DNA of 64,000 nucleotides, taken from Burkholderiales bacterium. GTDB lineage: Bacteria; Pseudomonadota; Gammaproteobacteria; Burkholderiales; Burkholderiaceae_C. Shown one piece after another: positions 27,650 through 39,491 of the stretch. Under the pieces are notes generated by a model. That model made no database searches. It was not told the DNA's origin and was given only the letters and a program-made list of their open reading frames with translations. Location of the stretch: NCBI GenBank assembly GCA_030604135.1, contig JAUVWL010000014.1, positions 43,058 to 107,057 of the forward strand. The letters are read 5' to 3'. Within the stretch, counting starts at the first letter, position 1. The number at the start of each line of letters is the position of its first letter. A program made the position numbers and the translations under genes.

Positions 27650-29383
27650 TCACTCGTTGGTGACGCTGAGCACTTCTTCGAGTGAGGTCATGCCCTGCCT
27701 GACCTTGAGCAGACCCGACTCGCGCAGCGTGCGCACGCCTTCCTTGCTCGCCTGCTGGGCAATGTCCAGGGCGCTTCCTCCGCGCAGAATGATGCGCTGG
27801 ATCTCTTCCGAGATGGGCATCACCTGGTAGATGCCGACCCGGCCCTTGTATCCGTTGTTGCAGGCCGAGCAGCCCACAGGCTTGTAGGGCGTCCAAGTAC
27901 CGTCCAGCTCCTCCGCCTTGAAGCCTGCCTCGAGCAAGGCCTTGCGTGGCGCGTCCAGCGGTGCCTTGCAGGTCGGGCACAAGCGTCGGGCCAGGCGTTG
28001 GGCGGTGATGAGGATCACGCTGGAAGCGATGTTGAACGTGGGAATTCCCATGTTCATCATGCGGGTCAGTGTGGTGGGTGCGTCGTTGGTGTGGAGGGTG
28101 GACAGCACCATGTGACCGGTCTGCGCGGCCTTGATGGAGATGTCGGCCGTTTCCAGGTCGCGGATCTCACCGACCATGATCACATCGGGATCCTGGCGCA
28201 GGAAGGCTTTGAGCGCGGCGGCGAAGGTCAAGCCGGCCTTCTCATTGACGTTGACCTGGTTGACGCCGGGCAGGTTGATCTCTGACGGATCCTCGGCCGT
28301 TGAAATGTTGACCCCTGGCTTGTTCAGCAGGTTCAGGCAGGTGTAGAGAGAGACCGTTTTGCCCGATCCGGTCGGGCCGGTGACCAGCACCATGCCATAG
28401 GGCCTGGAGATGGCGTTGAGCAGGCGCGCTTTCTCTTCCGGCTCGTAGCCCAGCGCTTCGATGCCGAGTTTTGCGCTGCTCGGATCGAGAATACGGATCA
28501 CGATCTTCTCGCCGAAAAGGGTGGGCAGCGTGCTGACGCGGAAATCGATCACTCGCTCGGGCCCGATCTTGAGCTTCATGCGCCCGTCCTGCGGCACCCG
28601 CTTCTCGGAGATGTCCATTCGGGAGATCACCTTGATGCGTGAGGCCAGCTTGTCCTTGATGGCGATCGGCGGCGACGCGATCTCGCGCAACTCGCCATCA
28701 ATGCGAAAGCGAACGCGGTAGTTGTGCTCGTAGGGTTCGAAATGCAGATCGGATGCGCGCATGTTGAACGCATCGATCAGCATCTTGTGCAGGAACTTGA
28801 CGACAGGTGCGTCTTCGACCTCGGACGCCTTGTCATTGGCCTCGACGGTGGTTGTTTCGGCCGCCGTCTCATCAAACTCGAACTCGCCACCGACGATGTT
28901 GTCGATGGCCTCTCCTGCACTGGTCGTCAGGGCATCGACCAGCTTGTTGAGCTTGTCGTATTCGGCAATGACCCAGTCGACCCCCATCTGGGTGGCGAAC
29001 TTGATCTTCTCGGCCGCGCCGAGGTCGGCCGGGTCGGCGGTGGCGACCATCAGGCGGTTGTTGCGCTTGCTCAGCACAACAATGCGGTAGTCGGCGCAGA
29101 TCTTGGGGTCTAGAAGACCCTTGGGCAGGCGCTCGGCGTCGATGGCATCGAGGTCCAGCAACGGGGCTGCAAACGCTGTGGACATGGTGTGTGCCATGTC
29201 CGAAGGGGAAACCGCTCCGGAGCTGGTCAACTCCGCAATAAAGCTCGATCGGCCGCTCTGGGCCTTCTTGTACAGATCCTCGGCCGCGCGCTGTCCCAGC
29301 TTGCCCGCGGCCACGAGCGCGCGAGCCAGGCCCGGCAAGGCCATGGTCGAGCTTTCCTGGGTCGGGGTGTCAATGGACGCCAT
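27650..29383 (-). CDS. pilB: type IV pilus assembly ATPase PilB
   Basis: 577 residues. N-terminal GspE-N domain (about 1-150), then the ATPase with Walker A GPTGSGKTVSLYT, Walker B VIMVGEIRDLETAD, and a tetracysteine zinc site (CPTCKAPL, CSACNNGYKGRVG). PilB powers pilus extension. The start at 29383 gives a typical PilB length; an ATG further in (MALPGLARAL, about residue 17) is possible. It heads the pilB-C-D-coaE-zapD-yacG run. Confidence 0.95.
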   Translation of the reverse strand: MASIDTPTQESSTMALPGLARALVAAGKLGQRAAEDLYKKAQSGRSSFIAELTSSGAVSPSDMAHTMSTAFAAPLLDLDAIDAERLPKGLLDPKICADYRIVVLSKRNNRLMVATADPADLGAAEKIKFATQMGVDWVIAEYDKLNKLVDALTTSAGEAIDNIVGGEFEFDETAAETTTVEANDKASEVEDAPVVKFLHKMLIDAFNMRASDLHFEPYEHNYRVRFRIDGELREIASPPIAIKDKLASRIKVISRMDISEKRVPQDGRMKLKIGPERVIDFRVSTLPTLFGEKIVIRILDPSSAKLGIEALGYEPEEKARLLNAISRPYGMVLVTGPTGSGKTVSLYTCLNLLNKPGVNISTAEDPSEINLPGVNQVNVNEKAGLTFAAALKAFLRQDPDVIMVGEIRDLETADISIKAAQTGHMVLSTLHTNDAPTTLTRMMNMGIPTFNIASSVILITAQRLARRLCPTCKAPLDAPRKALLEAGFKAEELDGTWTPYKPVGCSACNNGYKGRVGIYQVMPISEEIQRIILRGGSALDIAQQASKEGVRTLRESGLLKVRQGMTSLEEVLSVTNE

Positions 29384-29552
29384 AAACCCGTAATCTAACG
29401 TAAATCAACGACTTGCGAAGCGCATTTGACGCAACTTGTGCCGAATTTGCCGCTTCTTGTGGTTTTGAGGTTGCGCAGACGATGCCAAGGGGCGACGGGC
29501 GGCGCGTGTGGCGGGTTGTGCGGTTGCCGCGGAGGCATCCCACTCATCAAAC

Positions 29553-29629
29553 TGGTCGGGGTGAGAGGATTCGAACCTCCGGCCTCTACGTCCCGAACGT
29601 AGCGCTCTACCAGGCTAAGCTACACCCCG
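29553..29629 (-). tRNA. tRNA-Pro (anticodon CGG)
   Basis: 77 nt on the minus strand with encoded CCA. Acceptor CGGGGTG/CACCCCG pairs fully. Anticodon arm CTACG-TTCGGGA-CGTAG reads CGG, decoding CCG. T-loop GGTTCGAATCC-type sequence is present. It sits alone between pilB and ispB. The flanks, 29384-29552 and 29630-29717, show no gene. Confidence 0.97.
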
Positions 29630-29717
29630 TGTGGCCCGTGTCGTGTGACGGGTCAGTTGGTCCGGAATCTGCGGAGCAATTGCTCCCTTTCCGGGCCGAG
29701 ACAGGCAACTCCGGCGT

Positions 29718-30698
29718 TCAGGAGCGCCTGTCCAACAATCCAACCGTCAATTGTAGCAAAGCCGCGCGGTGCTCGTTGGCGGGGAGTTGACGAATGGCGG
29801 TGGCGGCGCGCTCGGCCTCGGCCACGGCACCCATTCGTGCGGCCTCAAGAGCGCCGGATCGGGTCACGATGTCCAGAATCTTGTCCAGGTGGGTCAGGTC
29901 TCCGCTTTCGATGGCCCGCCGAATCAGCGTGGCCTGGGGTGCGTCGGCCATCTTCAGGGCACAAATGATGGGCAGGGTGACCTTGCCTTCGCGCAGGTCA
30001 TCACCCAGGTTTTTGCCCAGCTCATCGGCCTGGCCTTCGTAGTCGAGCACGTCGTCGATCACCTGGAAGGCTGTTCCCAGTGCCTGCCCGTAGGTGGCGC
30101 AGGCTGACTCGATCTGCTGGTCTGCACCAAACAGAATTGCGCCCAGCCGGGCGCTGGCTTCGAAGAGCTTGGCCGTCTTGGAGCGGATTACCCGCAGGTA
30201 GGCGGCTTCGTCGAGTGACGCGTCATGCATGTTCATCAATTGCATGACTTCGCCCTCGGCAATCACATTGGTGGCCTCCGAGAGCACCTGCATGACGCGC
30301 ATATTGTCGACTTCGACCATCATCTGGAACGCCCTCGAGTACAGGAAGTCGCCCACCAGCACACTGGCGGCATTCCCGAATCGCTCGTTGGCGGTCTCGC
30401 GGCCGCGCCGCAGCGTGGATTCGTCGACCACATCGTCGTGCAAAAGGGTGGCCGTGTGGATGAACTCGACGACGGCGGCCAGTGTGTGGCGTTGCGGGTG
30501 CTGGCTGCCCAAGGCGCCGCTGATCAGCAGCAGCAGGGCAGGCCGCAGTCGCTTGCCGCCGGCCGAGATGATGTACTGGGCCACTTCGCGCACCAGCGGC
30601 ACATCTGTGGTCAGTCGGTCGGCGATGACCTGATCGACCCGTTTCATGTCGTCCTGCAAGAGGTCCAGGGCGGCGGAGGTGGAGGTGTTGGAAGTCAA
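29718..30698 (-). CDS. ispB: octaprenyl diphosphate synthase
   Basis: 326 residues, trans-prenyltransferase fold. First Asp-rich motif LHDDVVDES, second DDVLDYEGQ, and GGKRLRPALLLL near the N-terminus. It makes the side chain of ubiquinone, the quinone matured by the ubi genes further on. Side-chain length cannot be read with certainty; Q8 is usual in betaproteobacteria. It diverges from rplU. Confidence 0.93.
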   Translation of the reverse strand: MTSNTSTSAALDLLQDDMKRVDQVIADRLTTDVPLVREVAQYIISAGGKRLRPALLLLISGALGSQHPQRHTLAAVVEFIHTATLLHDDVVDESTLRRGRETANERFGNAASVLVGDFLYSRAFQMMVEVDNMRVMQVLSEATNVIAEGEVMQLMNMHDASLDEAAYLRVIRSKTAKLFEASARLGAILFGADQQIESACATYGQALGTAFQVIDDVLDYEGQADELGKNLGDDLREGKVTLPIICALKMADAPQATLIRRAIESGDLTHLDKILDIVTRSGALEAARMGAVAEAERAATAIRQLPANEHRAALLQLTVGLLDRRS

Positions 30699-30741
30699 GG
30701 CGGGTGTGGGGCCGATAAGGCCATGAATGGCTGGCCTGTAA

Positions 30742-30747
30742 ATTATA
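30742..30747 (-). promoter_or_regulatory. -10 box (TATAAT) for ispB
   Basis: A perfect TATAAT on the minus strand, 44 bases before the ispB ATG. No good -35 hexamer is 16-18 bases upstream, so support rests on the -10 and the divergent position. Confidence 0.45.
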
Positions 30748-30819
30748 GGAATCCGCCCGCCACAGGCTCTCGGCCATGGCCGTATGCTCGCGTCCGTGGT
30801 GCAGCGGGCGTCAGCGGCC

Positions 30820-30848
30820 TTGCTTGGGCAAGGGTCTCATGGTAGACT
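30820..30848 (+). promoter_or_regulatory. sigma-70 promoter for rplU-rpmA
   Basis: TTGCTT (30820-30825), a 17-base spacer, then TAGACT (30843-30848), a good sigma-70 pair. The start would fall near 30855, leaving a leader of about 77 bases before rplU. This is the best promoter match in the window. Confidence 0.6.
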
Positions 30849-30931
30849 GTTGGGCTTGGTGGAAATTCGTCTGCCAGGTTTTCGATGTGTTCTTCTGCCG
30901 TCCTGGCAGGAAAACCACCTGAGAGGTTCAT

Positions 30932-31243
30932 ATGTACGCGGTCATAAAAACCGGTGGCAAGCAGTATCGCGTTGCCGCTGGCGAAAAAATTAAAGTAGAA
31001 CAGATTGCTGCGGATGTGGGCCAGGAAATCGTCATCGACCAGGTTCTGGCAGTCGGCAACGGCGCAGAACTGAAGGTCGGTACGCCCCTGGTGTCCGGCG
31101 CAACAGTCAAGGCCACGGTGGTGGCACACGGTCGTGGTGAGAAGGTCCGCATCTTCAAGATGCGCCGTCGCAAGCACTACCAGAAGCGCCAGGGTCACCG
31201 TCAGAATTTCACCGAACTGCAGATCGCTGCGATCTCTGCCTGA
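30932..31243 (+). CDS. rplU: 50S ribosomal protein L21
   Basis: 103 residues, exact family length. [20 protein letters not shown] at the start and [17 protein letters not shown] near the end are diagnostic. It binds 23S rRNA in the large subunit. GAGAGG lies 6-8 bases before the ATG. rpmA follows after 13 bases, the universal L21-L27 pair. Confidence 0.98.
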   Translation: MYAVIKTGGKQYRVAAGEKIKVEQIAADVGQEIVIDQVLAVGNGAELKVGTPLVSGATVKATVVAHGRGEKVRIFKMRRRKHYQKRQGHRQNFTELQIAAISA

Positions 31244-31256
31244 GGAGTGAATTGAA

Positions 31257-32706
<1,450 letters not shown>

Positions 32707-32750
32707 AAAATCCGGTTTCGATTCCCCATTTGTCCAGGTCGATTCGCACC

Positions 32751-33908
32751 ATGCCAGCTGACACCCCCTCGATAGATGAATCCCCAGCCGAGTTGCTGAA
32801 GTCTGCTCGCCGTATTGTTGTCAAGGTCGGCTCCAGCCTGGTCACCAACGAGGGGAGGGGGCTGGACGAAGAGGCCATTGGGCAGTGGAGCGAGCAGCTC
32901 GCGGCTCTGGTCCAGCAGGGTCGCGAGATGGTGATGGTCAGCAGCGGTGCTGTGGCCGAAGGCATGAAGCGGCTGGGGTGGGTCACCCGGCCCAAGGAAG
33001 TCCACGAGCTTCAGGCCGCCGCTGCGGTGGGTCAGATGGGCCTGGTCCAGATGTATGAGACCAAGCTGCGCGCCTGCGGTGTGGGCAGTGCGCAGGTGCT
33101 GCTCACGCACGCCGACCTGGCCGACCGCGAACGCTACCTCAATGCCCGATCAACCCTGCTGACCTTGCTCGACCTGAAGGTGGTGCCGGTCATCAACGAA
33201 AACGACACGGTTGTCAACGACGAGATCAAGTTCGGCGACAACGACACGCTGGGCGCCCTGGTGGCCAACCTGATCGAAGCCGATCTGCTGATCATCCTGA
33301 CCGATCAGAAGGGGCTGTTCACGGCCGACCCGCGTCGCGACCCGTCGGCGGCATTCGTGCATGTGGCCCGGGCGGGTGACCCAGGTCTGGAGACCATGGC
33401 CGGTGGCGCGGGCACCGGCATTGGCAAGGGCGGCATGATCACCAAGATTCTGGCGGCCAGGCGCGCGGCAGGTTCTGGCGCCAGCACCGTGATCGCCTGG
33501 GGTCGGGAGCCTAAGGCACTGTTGCGCCTGGCCGAAGGCGAGCCGATCGGGACATGTCTGGTCGCTCAGACACCCAAGAGCCAGGCCCGCAAGCGCTGGA
33601 TGGCCGATCACTTGCAGTTGCGTGGTTCGGTCTCGGTGGACGCGGGCGCGGTCGGCAAGATCGTGAGCGAAGGCAAGAGCCTGCTGCCGATCGGCATGGT
33701 CAGCATATCGGGCGAGTTCTCACGCGGCGATGTGATCGCGGTTCGTGACCCGGAAGGCAAAGAGGTTGCGCGCGGACTGGCCAACTACGCCAGCTCGGAG
33801 GCCCGGCTGATTTGCCGACGGTCCTCCGCCGATTTCGAACGCCTGCTGGGCTACGTCGGTGAGCCCGAAATGATCCACCGGGACAATCTGGTGTTGATGC
33901 CCGCCTGA
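32751..33908 (+). CDS. proB: glutamate 5-kinase
   Basis: 385 residues from ATG 32751 ([10 protein letters not shown]); a GTG at 32703 overlapping the obgE stop would give 401 and cannot be excluded. The kinase domain has [15 protein letters not shown] and [18 protein letters not shown]; a C-terminal PUA domain follows from about 290. It performs the first step of proline synthesis. It converges on rppH with 16 bases between. Confidence 0.94.
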   Translation: MPADTPSIDESPAELLKSARRIVVKVGSSLVTNEGRGLDEEAIGQWSEQLAALVQQGREMVMVSSGAVAEGMKRLGWVTRPKEVHELQAAAAVGQMGLVQMYETKLRACGVGSAQVLLTHADLADRERYLNARSTLLTLLDLKVVPVINENDTVVNDEIKFGDNDTLGALVANLIEADLLIILTDQKGLFTADPRRDPSAAFVHVARAGDPGLETMAGGAGTGIGKGGMITKILAARRAAGSGASTVIAWGREPKALLRLAEGEPIGTCLVAQTPKSQARKRWMADHLQLRGSVSVDAGAVGKIVSEGKSLLPIGMVSISGEFSRGDVIAVRDPEGKEVARGLANYASSEARLICRRSSADFERLLGYVGEPEMIHRDNLVLMPA

Positions 33909-33929
33909 GCCGCTGAAGCGGGTCTCAGG
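33904..33929. other. stem-loop spanning the proB and rppH stop codons
   Basis: CCTGAG at 33904-33909 pairs with CTCAGG at 33924-33929, with a further CGCT/AGCG pairing inside. It sits between convergent genes and includes both stop codons, so it may act as a shared 3' end. No T-run is present on either strand. Confidence 0.35.
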
Positions 33930-34539
33930 TATGCTGAGGGTCTGGATCAAAACTGCCTCCGGGGGGCAGCTCGATCGTCATGTTGCCCTGACCGGTCTGG
34001 CCGTGAAGTTGCTCGTCCGCATTGCGATGGCGAACACCTCCCCGAAGGTAGCGGTTGCGGTTGTCGTTGCGTGGCAGGTAGCGTGCCAGTTCGGTGAGCG
34101 CCATTTCATAGACGCCGCGCTTGAATTCGACCACCACGTCCAGCGGCACCCAGTAGTCGTGCCAACGCCAGGCGTCGAATTCAGGATGGCTGGTCGCCCG
34201 CAAGTTCAGATGCCAGTCCTGGGCGACCAGTCGAAGCAGGTACCAGATCTGCTTCTGGCCCTTGTAGTGTCCGCGGGCGTCGCGGCGAATGAAACGGTCC
34301 GGCACCTCGTAGCGCAACCAGTCGCGTGTGCGTGCCACGATGGCCACATGCTCCGGGAGCAATCCGACCTCTTCGTGCAGCTCCCGGTACATCGCTTGCT
34401 CGGGTGTCTCCCCCCGATCGATACCACCTTGCGGAAACTGCCAGGAGTGCGAGCGGATGCGCTTGCCCCAGAACACCTGGTTTTTCTGGTTGAGCAGAAT
34501 GATGCCGACATTGGGCCTGAAGCCTTCTCTGTCAAGCAT
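33925..34539 (-). CDS. rppH: RNA pyrophosphohydrolase (Nudix)
   Basis: 204 residues from the ATG at 34539 ([15 protein letters not shown]), the usual RppH N-terminus. The Nudix box [20 protein letters not shown] and following VG is intact; WQFPQGG precedes it. RppH removes pyrophosphate from mRNA 5' ends to start decay. An in-frame ATG at 34569 would lie inside the inferred promoter (34568-34596), which supports the shorter start. The C-terminus is a disordered extension. Confidence 0.94.
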   Translation of the reverse strand: MLDREGFRPNVGIILLNQKNQVFWGKRIRSHSWQFPQGGIDRGETPEQAMYRELHEEVGLLPEHVAIVARTRDWLRYEVPDRFIRRDARGHYKGQKQIWYLLRLVAQDWHLNLRATSHPEFDAWRWHDYWVPLDVVVEFKRGVYEMALTELARYLPRNDNRNRYLRGGVRHRNADEQLHGQTGQGNMTIELPPGGSFDPDPQHT

Positions 34540-34567
34540 AATCAACCCCAAATTTTGAACTGTGTCC

Positions 34568-34596
34568 ATTATGCATCGCCGTGTGCAAATTGCGAA
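34568..34596 (-). promoter_or_regulatory. candidate sigma-70 promoter for rppH
   Basis: Reading the minus strand: TTCGCA (34596-34591), 17-base spacer, CATAAT (34573-34568). The start would be near 34561, about 22 bases before the rppH ATG. Confidence 0.4.
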
Positions 34597-34698
34597 GCAG
34601 GGCCATCCCGGTCACGGGCGTGACATGGTTCATACCGCCCTATCCTGACGATCCCCCTCCGACTTTGATGGCCGCCCCCGCGGTTCGCGTTTTTTCTC

Positions 34699-36444
34699 AT
34701 GAAAGCCTCCCAGTTCCTGATTTCTACCCTTAAGGAAGCTCCTGCCGATGCCGAGGTGGTCAGCCACCAGCTCATGACGCGTGCGGGCATGATCAAGAAG
34801 CTGGGTGCTGGCATCTACAGCTATATGCCCATGGGCTTGCGCGTGATCCAGAAAGTCGAGCGCATCGTGCGCGAGGAAATGACACGTGCTGGTGCGGTCG
34901 AGATGACCATGCCGGTGGTTCAGCCGGCGGAGCTCTGGCAGGAGACCGGCCGCTTCGAAAAAATGGGGCCCGAGTTGCTGCGCATCAAGGACCGCCATGA
35001 CCGCGACTTTGTGGTTCAGCCCACCAGCGAAGAGGTGGTCACCGATGTGGCGCGCCAAGAATTCCGCAGCTACAAGCAGCTGCCCAAGAACCTCTACCAG
35101 ATCCAGACCAAGTTCCGCGACGAGCGTCGGCCGCGTTTCGGCCTGATGCGCGGGCGCGAGTTCATCATGAAGGACGCTTATTCCTTCGACCGGGATGAAG
35201 TCGGTGCCAAGGCGAGTTACCAGGGCATGGCGGCTGCCTACCGCCGCATCTTTGACCGGTTTGGCCTGAAGTACCGCGCCGTGGCCGCCGACAGTGGCGC
35301 CATCGGGGGAGACCTGAGCGAGGAGTTCCAGGTCATCGCCGCCACGGGTGAAGATGCCATTGTCTACTGTCCGGGCAGCGACTACGCGGCCAACATGGAG
35401 AAGGCCGAAGCACTTGCGCCGACCGGACCGCGCCCTGCGCCAGCCAACCCGATGACCCGCACACCCACGCCGGGCAAGGCCACCTGCGCAGACGTCGCCG
35501 AACTGCTGGGCGTGCCGCTGGCCACCACGGTCAAGTCATTGGTGTTGGCCACCGACGAACTCGATGAGGCAGGCGAGGTGGCCCGAAGCCAGGTCTGGCT
35601 GTTGCTGTTGCGCGGCGACCATGACATGAACGAGGTCAAGGTGAGCAAGGTGCCTGGCCTGGACAAGGGCTTTCGCTTTGCGTCCATTCCCGAGATCGAT
35701 GCCCACTTTGGCTGCAAGCCGGGCTACCTCGGTCCGATCGGTCTGCGACAACCGCTGAAGATCGTGGCCGACCGCGAGGTGGCAGTGATGGCCGACTGGA
35801 TCTGTGGTGCCAACGAATTGGACCACCACATCACTGGGGTCAACTGGGGTCGTGATCTGCCCGAGCCCGATCTGGTGGCCGACCTGCGCAACGTGGTCGA
35901 GGGCGATCCGTCGCCGGACGGCCAGGGTGCGCTGGCCATCGAGCGTGGCATCGAGGTCGGTCATGTGTTCTACCTCGGCACCAAGTACAGCAAGGCCATG
36001 AACGCCACGTTCCTGGACACCGACGGCAAGCCCAGGCACTTCGAGATGGGCTGTTATGGCATTGGTATCACGCGTCTGCCGGCAGCGGCCATCGAACAGA
36101 ACCATGACGAGCGCGGCATCATCTGGCCGGACGCCATTGCGCCCTTCACCGTGGTGGTGTGCCCGGTGGGTGCCGACCGCAGCGAGGCGGTCAAGGCGGC
36201 CGCCGACGAGCTGTACGCCGGACTGCTGGCCGCCGGGGTGGATGTGATCCTTGATGACCGGGGTGAGCGCCCGGGGGCCATGTTTGCCGATTGGGAACTG
36301 ATCGGTGTGCCACACCGGGTGACCATTGGCGACCGCGGTCTCAAGGAGGGTCTGGTGGAGTACCAGCACCGACGCGACTCCGGCGCCACCAAGCTGGCGG
36401 TTGCCGAGGCTCTGGGCTTTGTGCTGGGGCGTGTGTCGGTGTGA
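34699..36444 (+). CDS. proS: prolyl-tRNA synthetase
   Basis: 581 residues, bacterial long-form ProRS. Class II motifs: [12 protein letters not shown], motif 2 [25 protein letters not shown] text, and motif 3 [13 protein letters not shown]. The editing (INS) domain lies at about 230-400 and the anticodon-binding domain from about 475. Its stop overlaps the GTG start of the next gene. rppH diverges upstream. Confidence 0.96.
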   Translation: MKASQFLISTLKEAPADAEVVSHQLMTRAGMIKKLGAGIYSYMPMGLRVIQKVERIVREEMTRAGAVEMTMPVVQPAELWQETGRFEKMGPELLRIKDRHDRDFVVQPTSEEVVTDVARQEFRSYKQLPKNLYQIQTKFRDERRPRFGLMRGREFIMKDAYSFDRDEVGAKASYQGMAAAYRRIFDRFGLKYRAVAADSGAIGGDLSEEFQVIAATGEDAIVYCPGSDYAANMEKAEALAPTGPRPAPANPMTRTPTPGKATCADVAELLGVPLATTVKSLVLATDELDEAGEVARSQVWLLLLRGDHDMNEVKVSKVPGLDKGFRFASIPEIDAHFGCKPGYLGPIGLRQPLKIVADREVAVMADWICGANELDHHITGVNWGRDLPEPDLVADLRNVVEGDPSPDGQGALAIERGIEVGHVFYLGTKYSKAMNATFLDTDGKPRHFEMGCYGIGITRLPAAAIEQNHDERGIIWPDAIAPFTVVVCPVGADRSEAVKAAADELYAGLLAAGVDVILDDRGERPGAMFADWELIGVPHRVTIGDRGLKEGLVEYQHRRDSGATKLAVAEALGFVLGRVSV

Positions 36445-37088
36445 GCCACTGGCCGGGCTCTGATCGCTTGCGCCGCCGGGACTGGCTCGGTGGGGCGGCG
36501 ACGCTGGCCATGGGGGCACTGGCTTGCCCCAGATTTGTGCATGCACAGGGCCAGCTGGAAGAGCCGCTGGCCGATTCGGTGCGTAGCGCCCTCAGCGCCG
36601 CCATCGCGCACAGCGAGCCACCGGTGCCTGTGTTTGCCGACACCGAGCGGCGGCTGGCTTATCTGCGCTGGCTGGGCGCGACCAGTGACCGCCTGCACCG
36701 CCGGAAACCGGACTTCCAGACCCGCATCGAGTTCCTCCAGACGGTGTGGTACGAGACCCGCCGTGCCGGCTTGGACACCACCCTGGTGATGGGCCTGATT
36801 CAGGTCGAGAGTGCCTTTCGAAAGTTCGCCATTTCACGGGTGGGTGCCAGAGGCTATATGCAGATCATGCCTTTCTGGTCTCGCCTGATCGGCGATGGCG
36901 ACGTGAGCAAGCTGTTCGACCTGCGGGTCAACCTGCGCTTCGGTTGTGTCATCCTGAGGCACTACCTTGACCGGGAACGGGGGGACAGCTTCATGGCGCT
37001 GGGGCGCTACAACGGTAGCCGTGGTCGCAGCGAGTACCCCAACGCCGTCTACGCAGCCGCCCGCAACTGGGTGCACCCGGACGCCTGA
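36441..37088 (+). CDS. lytic transglycosylase (SLT-type) with Tat-like signal
   Basis: 215 residues from GTG 36441 in a GTGA overlap with proS. The N-terminus [20 protein letters not shown] has a twin-arginine before a weak hydrophobic core; cleavage near VHA-QG is plausible. The SLT domain has the catalytic Glu in [12 protein letters not shown], then [12 protein letters not shown] and LGRYNGSRG. It would cut peptidoglycan strands in the periplasm. The longer frame into proS was rejected. Confidence 0.85.
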   Translation: MSHWPGSDRLRRRDWLGGAATLAMGALACPRFVHAQGQLEEPLADSVRSALSAAIAHSEPPVPVFADTERRLAYLRWLGATSDRLHRRKPDFQTRIEFLQTVWYETRRAGLDTTLVMGLIQVESAFRKFAISRVGARGYMQIMPFWSRLIGDGDVSKLFDLRVNLRFGCVILRHYLDRERGDSFMALGRYNGSRGRSEYPNAVYAAARNWVHPDA

Positions 37089-37096
37089 CTCCGGTC

Positions 37097-38101
37097 CTAT
37101 TGCAGGAAGCCGATCCGGCCTTTACCGACGCCCTGGCGGGGCAGATCGCCGACTTCGATTGTGTAGCGCTTGTCCAGACGGGCGTTGCCGAAGGCCGTCA
37201 TCAGGGCACGCCGCATTTCACGCGGGGCCAGGGCGGCCAACTGGTCCAGCACGTCTTCGGATGGGTCGGGATCGAAGCGCTGACCCCAGTCGTGCTCGCC
37301 TCGAATGCCCCGGTACAGGTGGGCTGCGATCTTGCGCGCCGCATCCAGGGAGGGCGGCGCGATCTCGAACACGTTCATGCGGTTGAGAATGGGTTCGGGA
37401 ATGCCGCGCTCGTCATTGGCGGTGGTGACCCAGATGACCTGGCTGGCGTCGATCGGGACCTCGGCGAACTCGTCGACGAAGCTCTGGGCGGTGTCGTGCT
37501 CGAGCAGGCTGTAGAGCGCGCCGAGTGGGTCATACTGGGCGTCGCCGCTGGCCTTGTCGATTTCGTCGACCACGATGACCGGGTTGGCGTACTGGCCGTC
37601 GACCAGGGCTTCGAACACCTTGCCCGGCTTGGCGCCCTTCCACTGGGATGAGGAGCCGGACAGCAGCCAGCCGGCGGTCATGGAACTCATGGGGATGAGG
37701 TTCATACCTGTCCCCAGGAGATCGGCCATCTGTCGGGCGAAATGGGTCTTGCCCACACCGGGGGGGCCCAGCAGCAGGATGGGGGTGACTTCCAGACTGT
37801 CCTGGCTGTCCTGACTCAGGGCCACATGGCGCTTGACGTCATCGAGCACCTCGGTGAAGTTGGGCAGAAGCTCATACAGAGGCGCCATGTCCGGCACACC
37901 GGATGGTTTGACCGCAAAGCGCTGTGGACCGCGCTCCAGCATGCGTTGCCAGGTGTTGCGCAGGCTCTCGTATTCGCGCTCGTTGCCGCTGGCCTGCAAC
38001 TTGGCCAGTTTGCGTTCGACCGCATCGGCATCGTAGACGCTGCGCATCTGGGCGATGGGCAGGCCCAGGGCAGGTGTTGTCACCAGACTGCGAGAGCTCA
38101 T
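37097..38101 (-). CDS. Lon-like AAA+ ATPase lacking protease domain
   Basis: 334 residues. Walker A LLLGPPGVGKTHFARQ at about 107-122, Walker B VIVVDEIDK at about 175-183, sensor-1 VIWVTTANDE, and sensor-2/arginine region in the C-terminus. The AAA module resembles the ATPase part of Lon, but neither the N-terminal substrate domain nor the Ser-Lys protease domain is present. The function is unknown. It converges on the transglycosylase with 8 bases between stops. Confidence 0.8.
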   Translation of the reverse strand: MSSRSLVTTPALGLPIAQMRSVYDADAVERKLAKLQASGNEREYESLRNTWQRMLERGPQRFAVKPSGVPDMAPLYELLPNFTEVLDDVKRHVALSQDSQDSLEVTPILLLGPPGVGKTHFARQMADLLGTGMNLIPMSSMTAGWLLSGSSSQWKGAKPGKVFEALVDGQYANPVIVVDEIDKASGDAQYDPLGALYSLLEHDTAQSFVDEFAEVPIDASQVIWVTTANDERGIPEPILNRMNVFEIAPPSLDAARKIAAHLYRGIRGEHDWGQRFDPDPSEDVLDQLAALAPREMRRALMTAFGNARLDKRYTIEVGDLPRQGVGKGRIGFLQ

Positions 38102-38270
38102 GAGACCTCCATGACGAAAGCAGGCACGCCTTCATTCAAGCACATCTCATGCCCACTCTCAAGGCAGGAAAAACCGCAGGAAACCGGGGCAGTCCGGGCT
38201 TTTCGCCCGGTGTGTGAACAAATGCGCATTGCAGCGCTAGTTCACCGATCAGCGTACGGGAACGGCCTGT

Positions 38271-38594
38271 TCAGGCCTGGCCGTTGATGACCTGCTGGAG
38301 TTCGCCGGATTCGTACATCTCCATCATGATGTCGGAGCCACCAATGAACTCACCGCGCACGTAAAGCTGCGGGATGGTCGGCCAGTTGCTGTACTCCTTG
38401 ATGCCCTGGCGGATGCCGTCGTCTTCCAGCACATTCACCGTCGTGACGTTGCGGGGGTCGACACCACAGGCCTTGATGATCTGGATGGCGCGCCCCGAAA
38501 ACCCGCACATGGGAAAACTGGCGCTGCCCTTCATGAAGAGCACGATGTCGTGGTTCTTGACGATCTGGTCGATCTGGGTCTGGGTGTCGCTCAT
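38271..38594 (-). CDS. grxD: monothiol glutaredoxin (Grx4/GrxD)
   Basis: 107 residues from the ATG at 38594, preceded by a purine-rich AAGGACT. The monothiol active site is CGFS (FPMCGFSGRA), and WPTIPQLYVRGEFIGGSDIM gives the glutathione-binding TIPQ and GG motifs. Grx4 carries Fe-S clusters and pairs with BolA proteins. It lies downstream of prmC in the same direction, 54 bases apart. The 169-bp gap on its other side holds one CCGGGC/GCCCGG stem (38194-38210) without a T-run. Confidence 0.95.
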   Translation of the reverse strand: MSDTQTQIDQIVKNHDIVLFMKGSASFPMCGFSGRAIQIIKACGVDPRNVTTVNVLEDDGIRQGIKEYSNWPTIPQLYVRGEFIGGSDIMMEMYESGELQQVINGQA

Positions 38595-38648
38595 GGTGGT
38601 GGAGTCCTTGGAGTTCGGGCACGGGAAATGACCCGCTGCAACGCTCAA

Positions 38649-39491
38649 TTATCCATCGAATGCACGTTGACCACCGCTGCAGCGCTCGATGCCCGCGAGG
38701 TCTGTGCGGCTGGCGATACCGGTGAACCCTGCATTTGCCAGCAGTTGGCGCACCGCCTGTGCCTGGTCATGCCCATGTTCGAGAAGAAGCCAGCCGCCAG
38801 GGGCGAGATGCGCCGACGCTCTGCTCACAATGTGCCGCAGGTCGTTGAGTCCGTCGGGGCCGGCGGTCAGGGCGCTGCGCGGCTCGTGCTGCAAGGCAGG
38901 CAGGTGGGGGTCGTCCTCGGCGATGTAGGGCGGGTTGGACACGATCAGGTGGAAGTGCTGTCCTTGCACCGGCTGGAACCAGCTGCCTTGGTGAAATCGC
39001 ACGGGCAGAGCAAGGCGCTGCGCATTGTCCCGGGCGATTTCCAATGCACCGTCGCTGGCGTCCACTGCATGGATCTCGGCATGGGGATGGGCTGATGACA
39101 AGGCCAGCGCGATGGCGCCGCTGCCGGTGCCCAGGTCCAGTACCCGGGGTCCCGAAGGCAAGGGGTCCAGAAGGTCCAGACACTCCAGTGCCCAGGTGAC
39201 CAGGGTTTCGGTATCGGGGCGCGGGACGAGAACCCGTGTATCCACCCTCAGCCGCAGACCATGGAACTCCTGCCACCCGATGAGGTAGGCCATGGGTTCT
39301 CCATTCAGGCGGCGTTGTCCAAGGGCCAGGAGTCGTGCCCATTGGTCATCGTCCAGCTCGGTGTCGTCGTGCCTCCAGAGCCATGCCCGGTCGTGCGGGT
39401 CGCGCGTCAAGGTCTTCAAGACCAGCATCTGGGCGTCCAGGCGGTCCAGGCCAAGGGCCTGGACTTGCACCAGCGCTTGTCCGACGTTCAA
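38649..39491 (-). CDS. prmC: release factor glutamine methyltransferase
   Basis: 280 residues. SAM-binding [15 protein letters not shown] and the catalytic NPPY motif in [14 protein letters not shown] identify PrmC (HemK), which methylates the GGQ glutamine of RF1 and RF2. N-terminal helical domain about 1-80. Start overlaps the prfA stop (ATGA at 39488-39491), coupling the methylase to its substrate. Confidence 0.95.
   Translation of the reverse strand: MNVGQALVQVQALGLDRLDAQMLVLKTLTRDPHDRAWLWRHDDTELDDDQWARLLALGQRRLNGEPMAYLIGWQEFHGLRLRVDTRVLVPRPDTETLVTWALECLDLLDPLPSGPRVLDLGTGSGAIALALSSAHPHAEIHAVDASDGALEIARDNAQRLALPVRFHQGSWFQPVQGQHFHLIVSNPPYIAEDDPHLPALQHEPRSALTAGPDGLNDLRHIVSRASAHLAPGGWLLLEHGHDQAQAVRQLLANAGFTGIASRTDLAGIERCSGGQRAFDG

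Noticed and set aside
29413..29790. 125-codon plus-strand frame across tRNA-Pro
   Set aside because: It runs through a complete tRNA gene and has no domain.
38194..38210. CCGGGC-TTTTC-GCCCGG stem between the AAA ATPase gene and grxD as a terminator
   Set aside because: No T-run follows on either strand; too weak to call.
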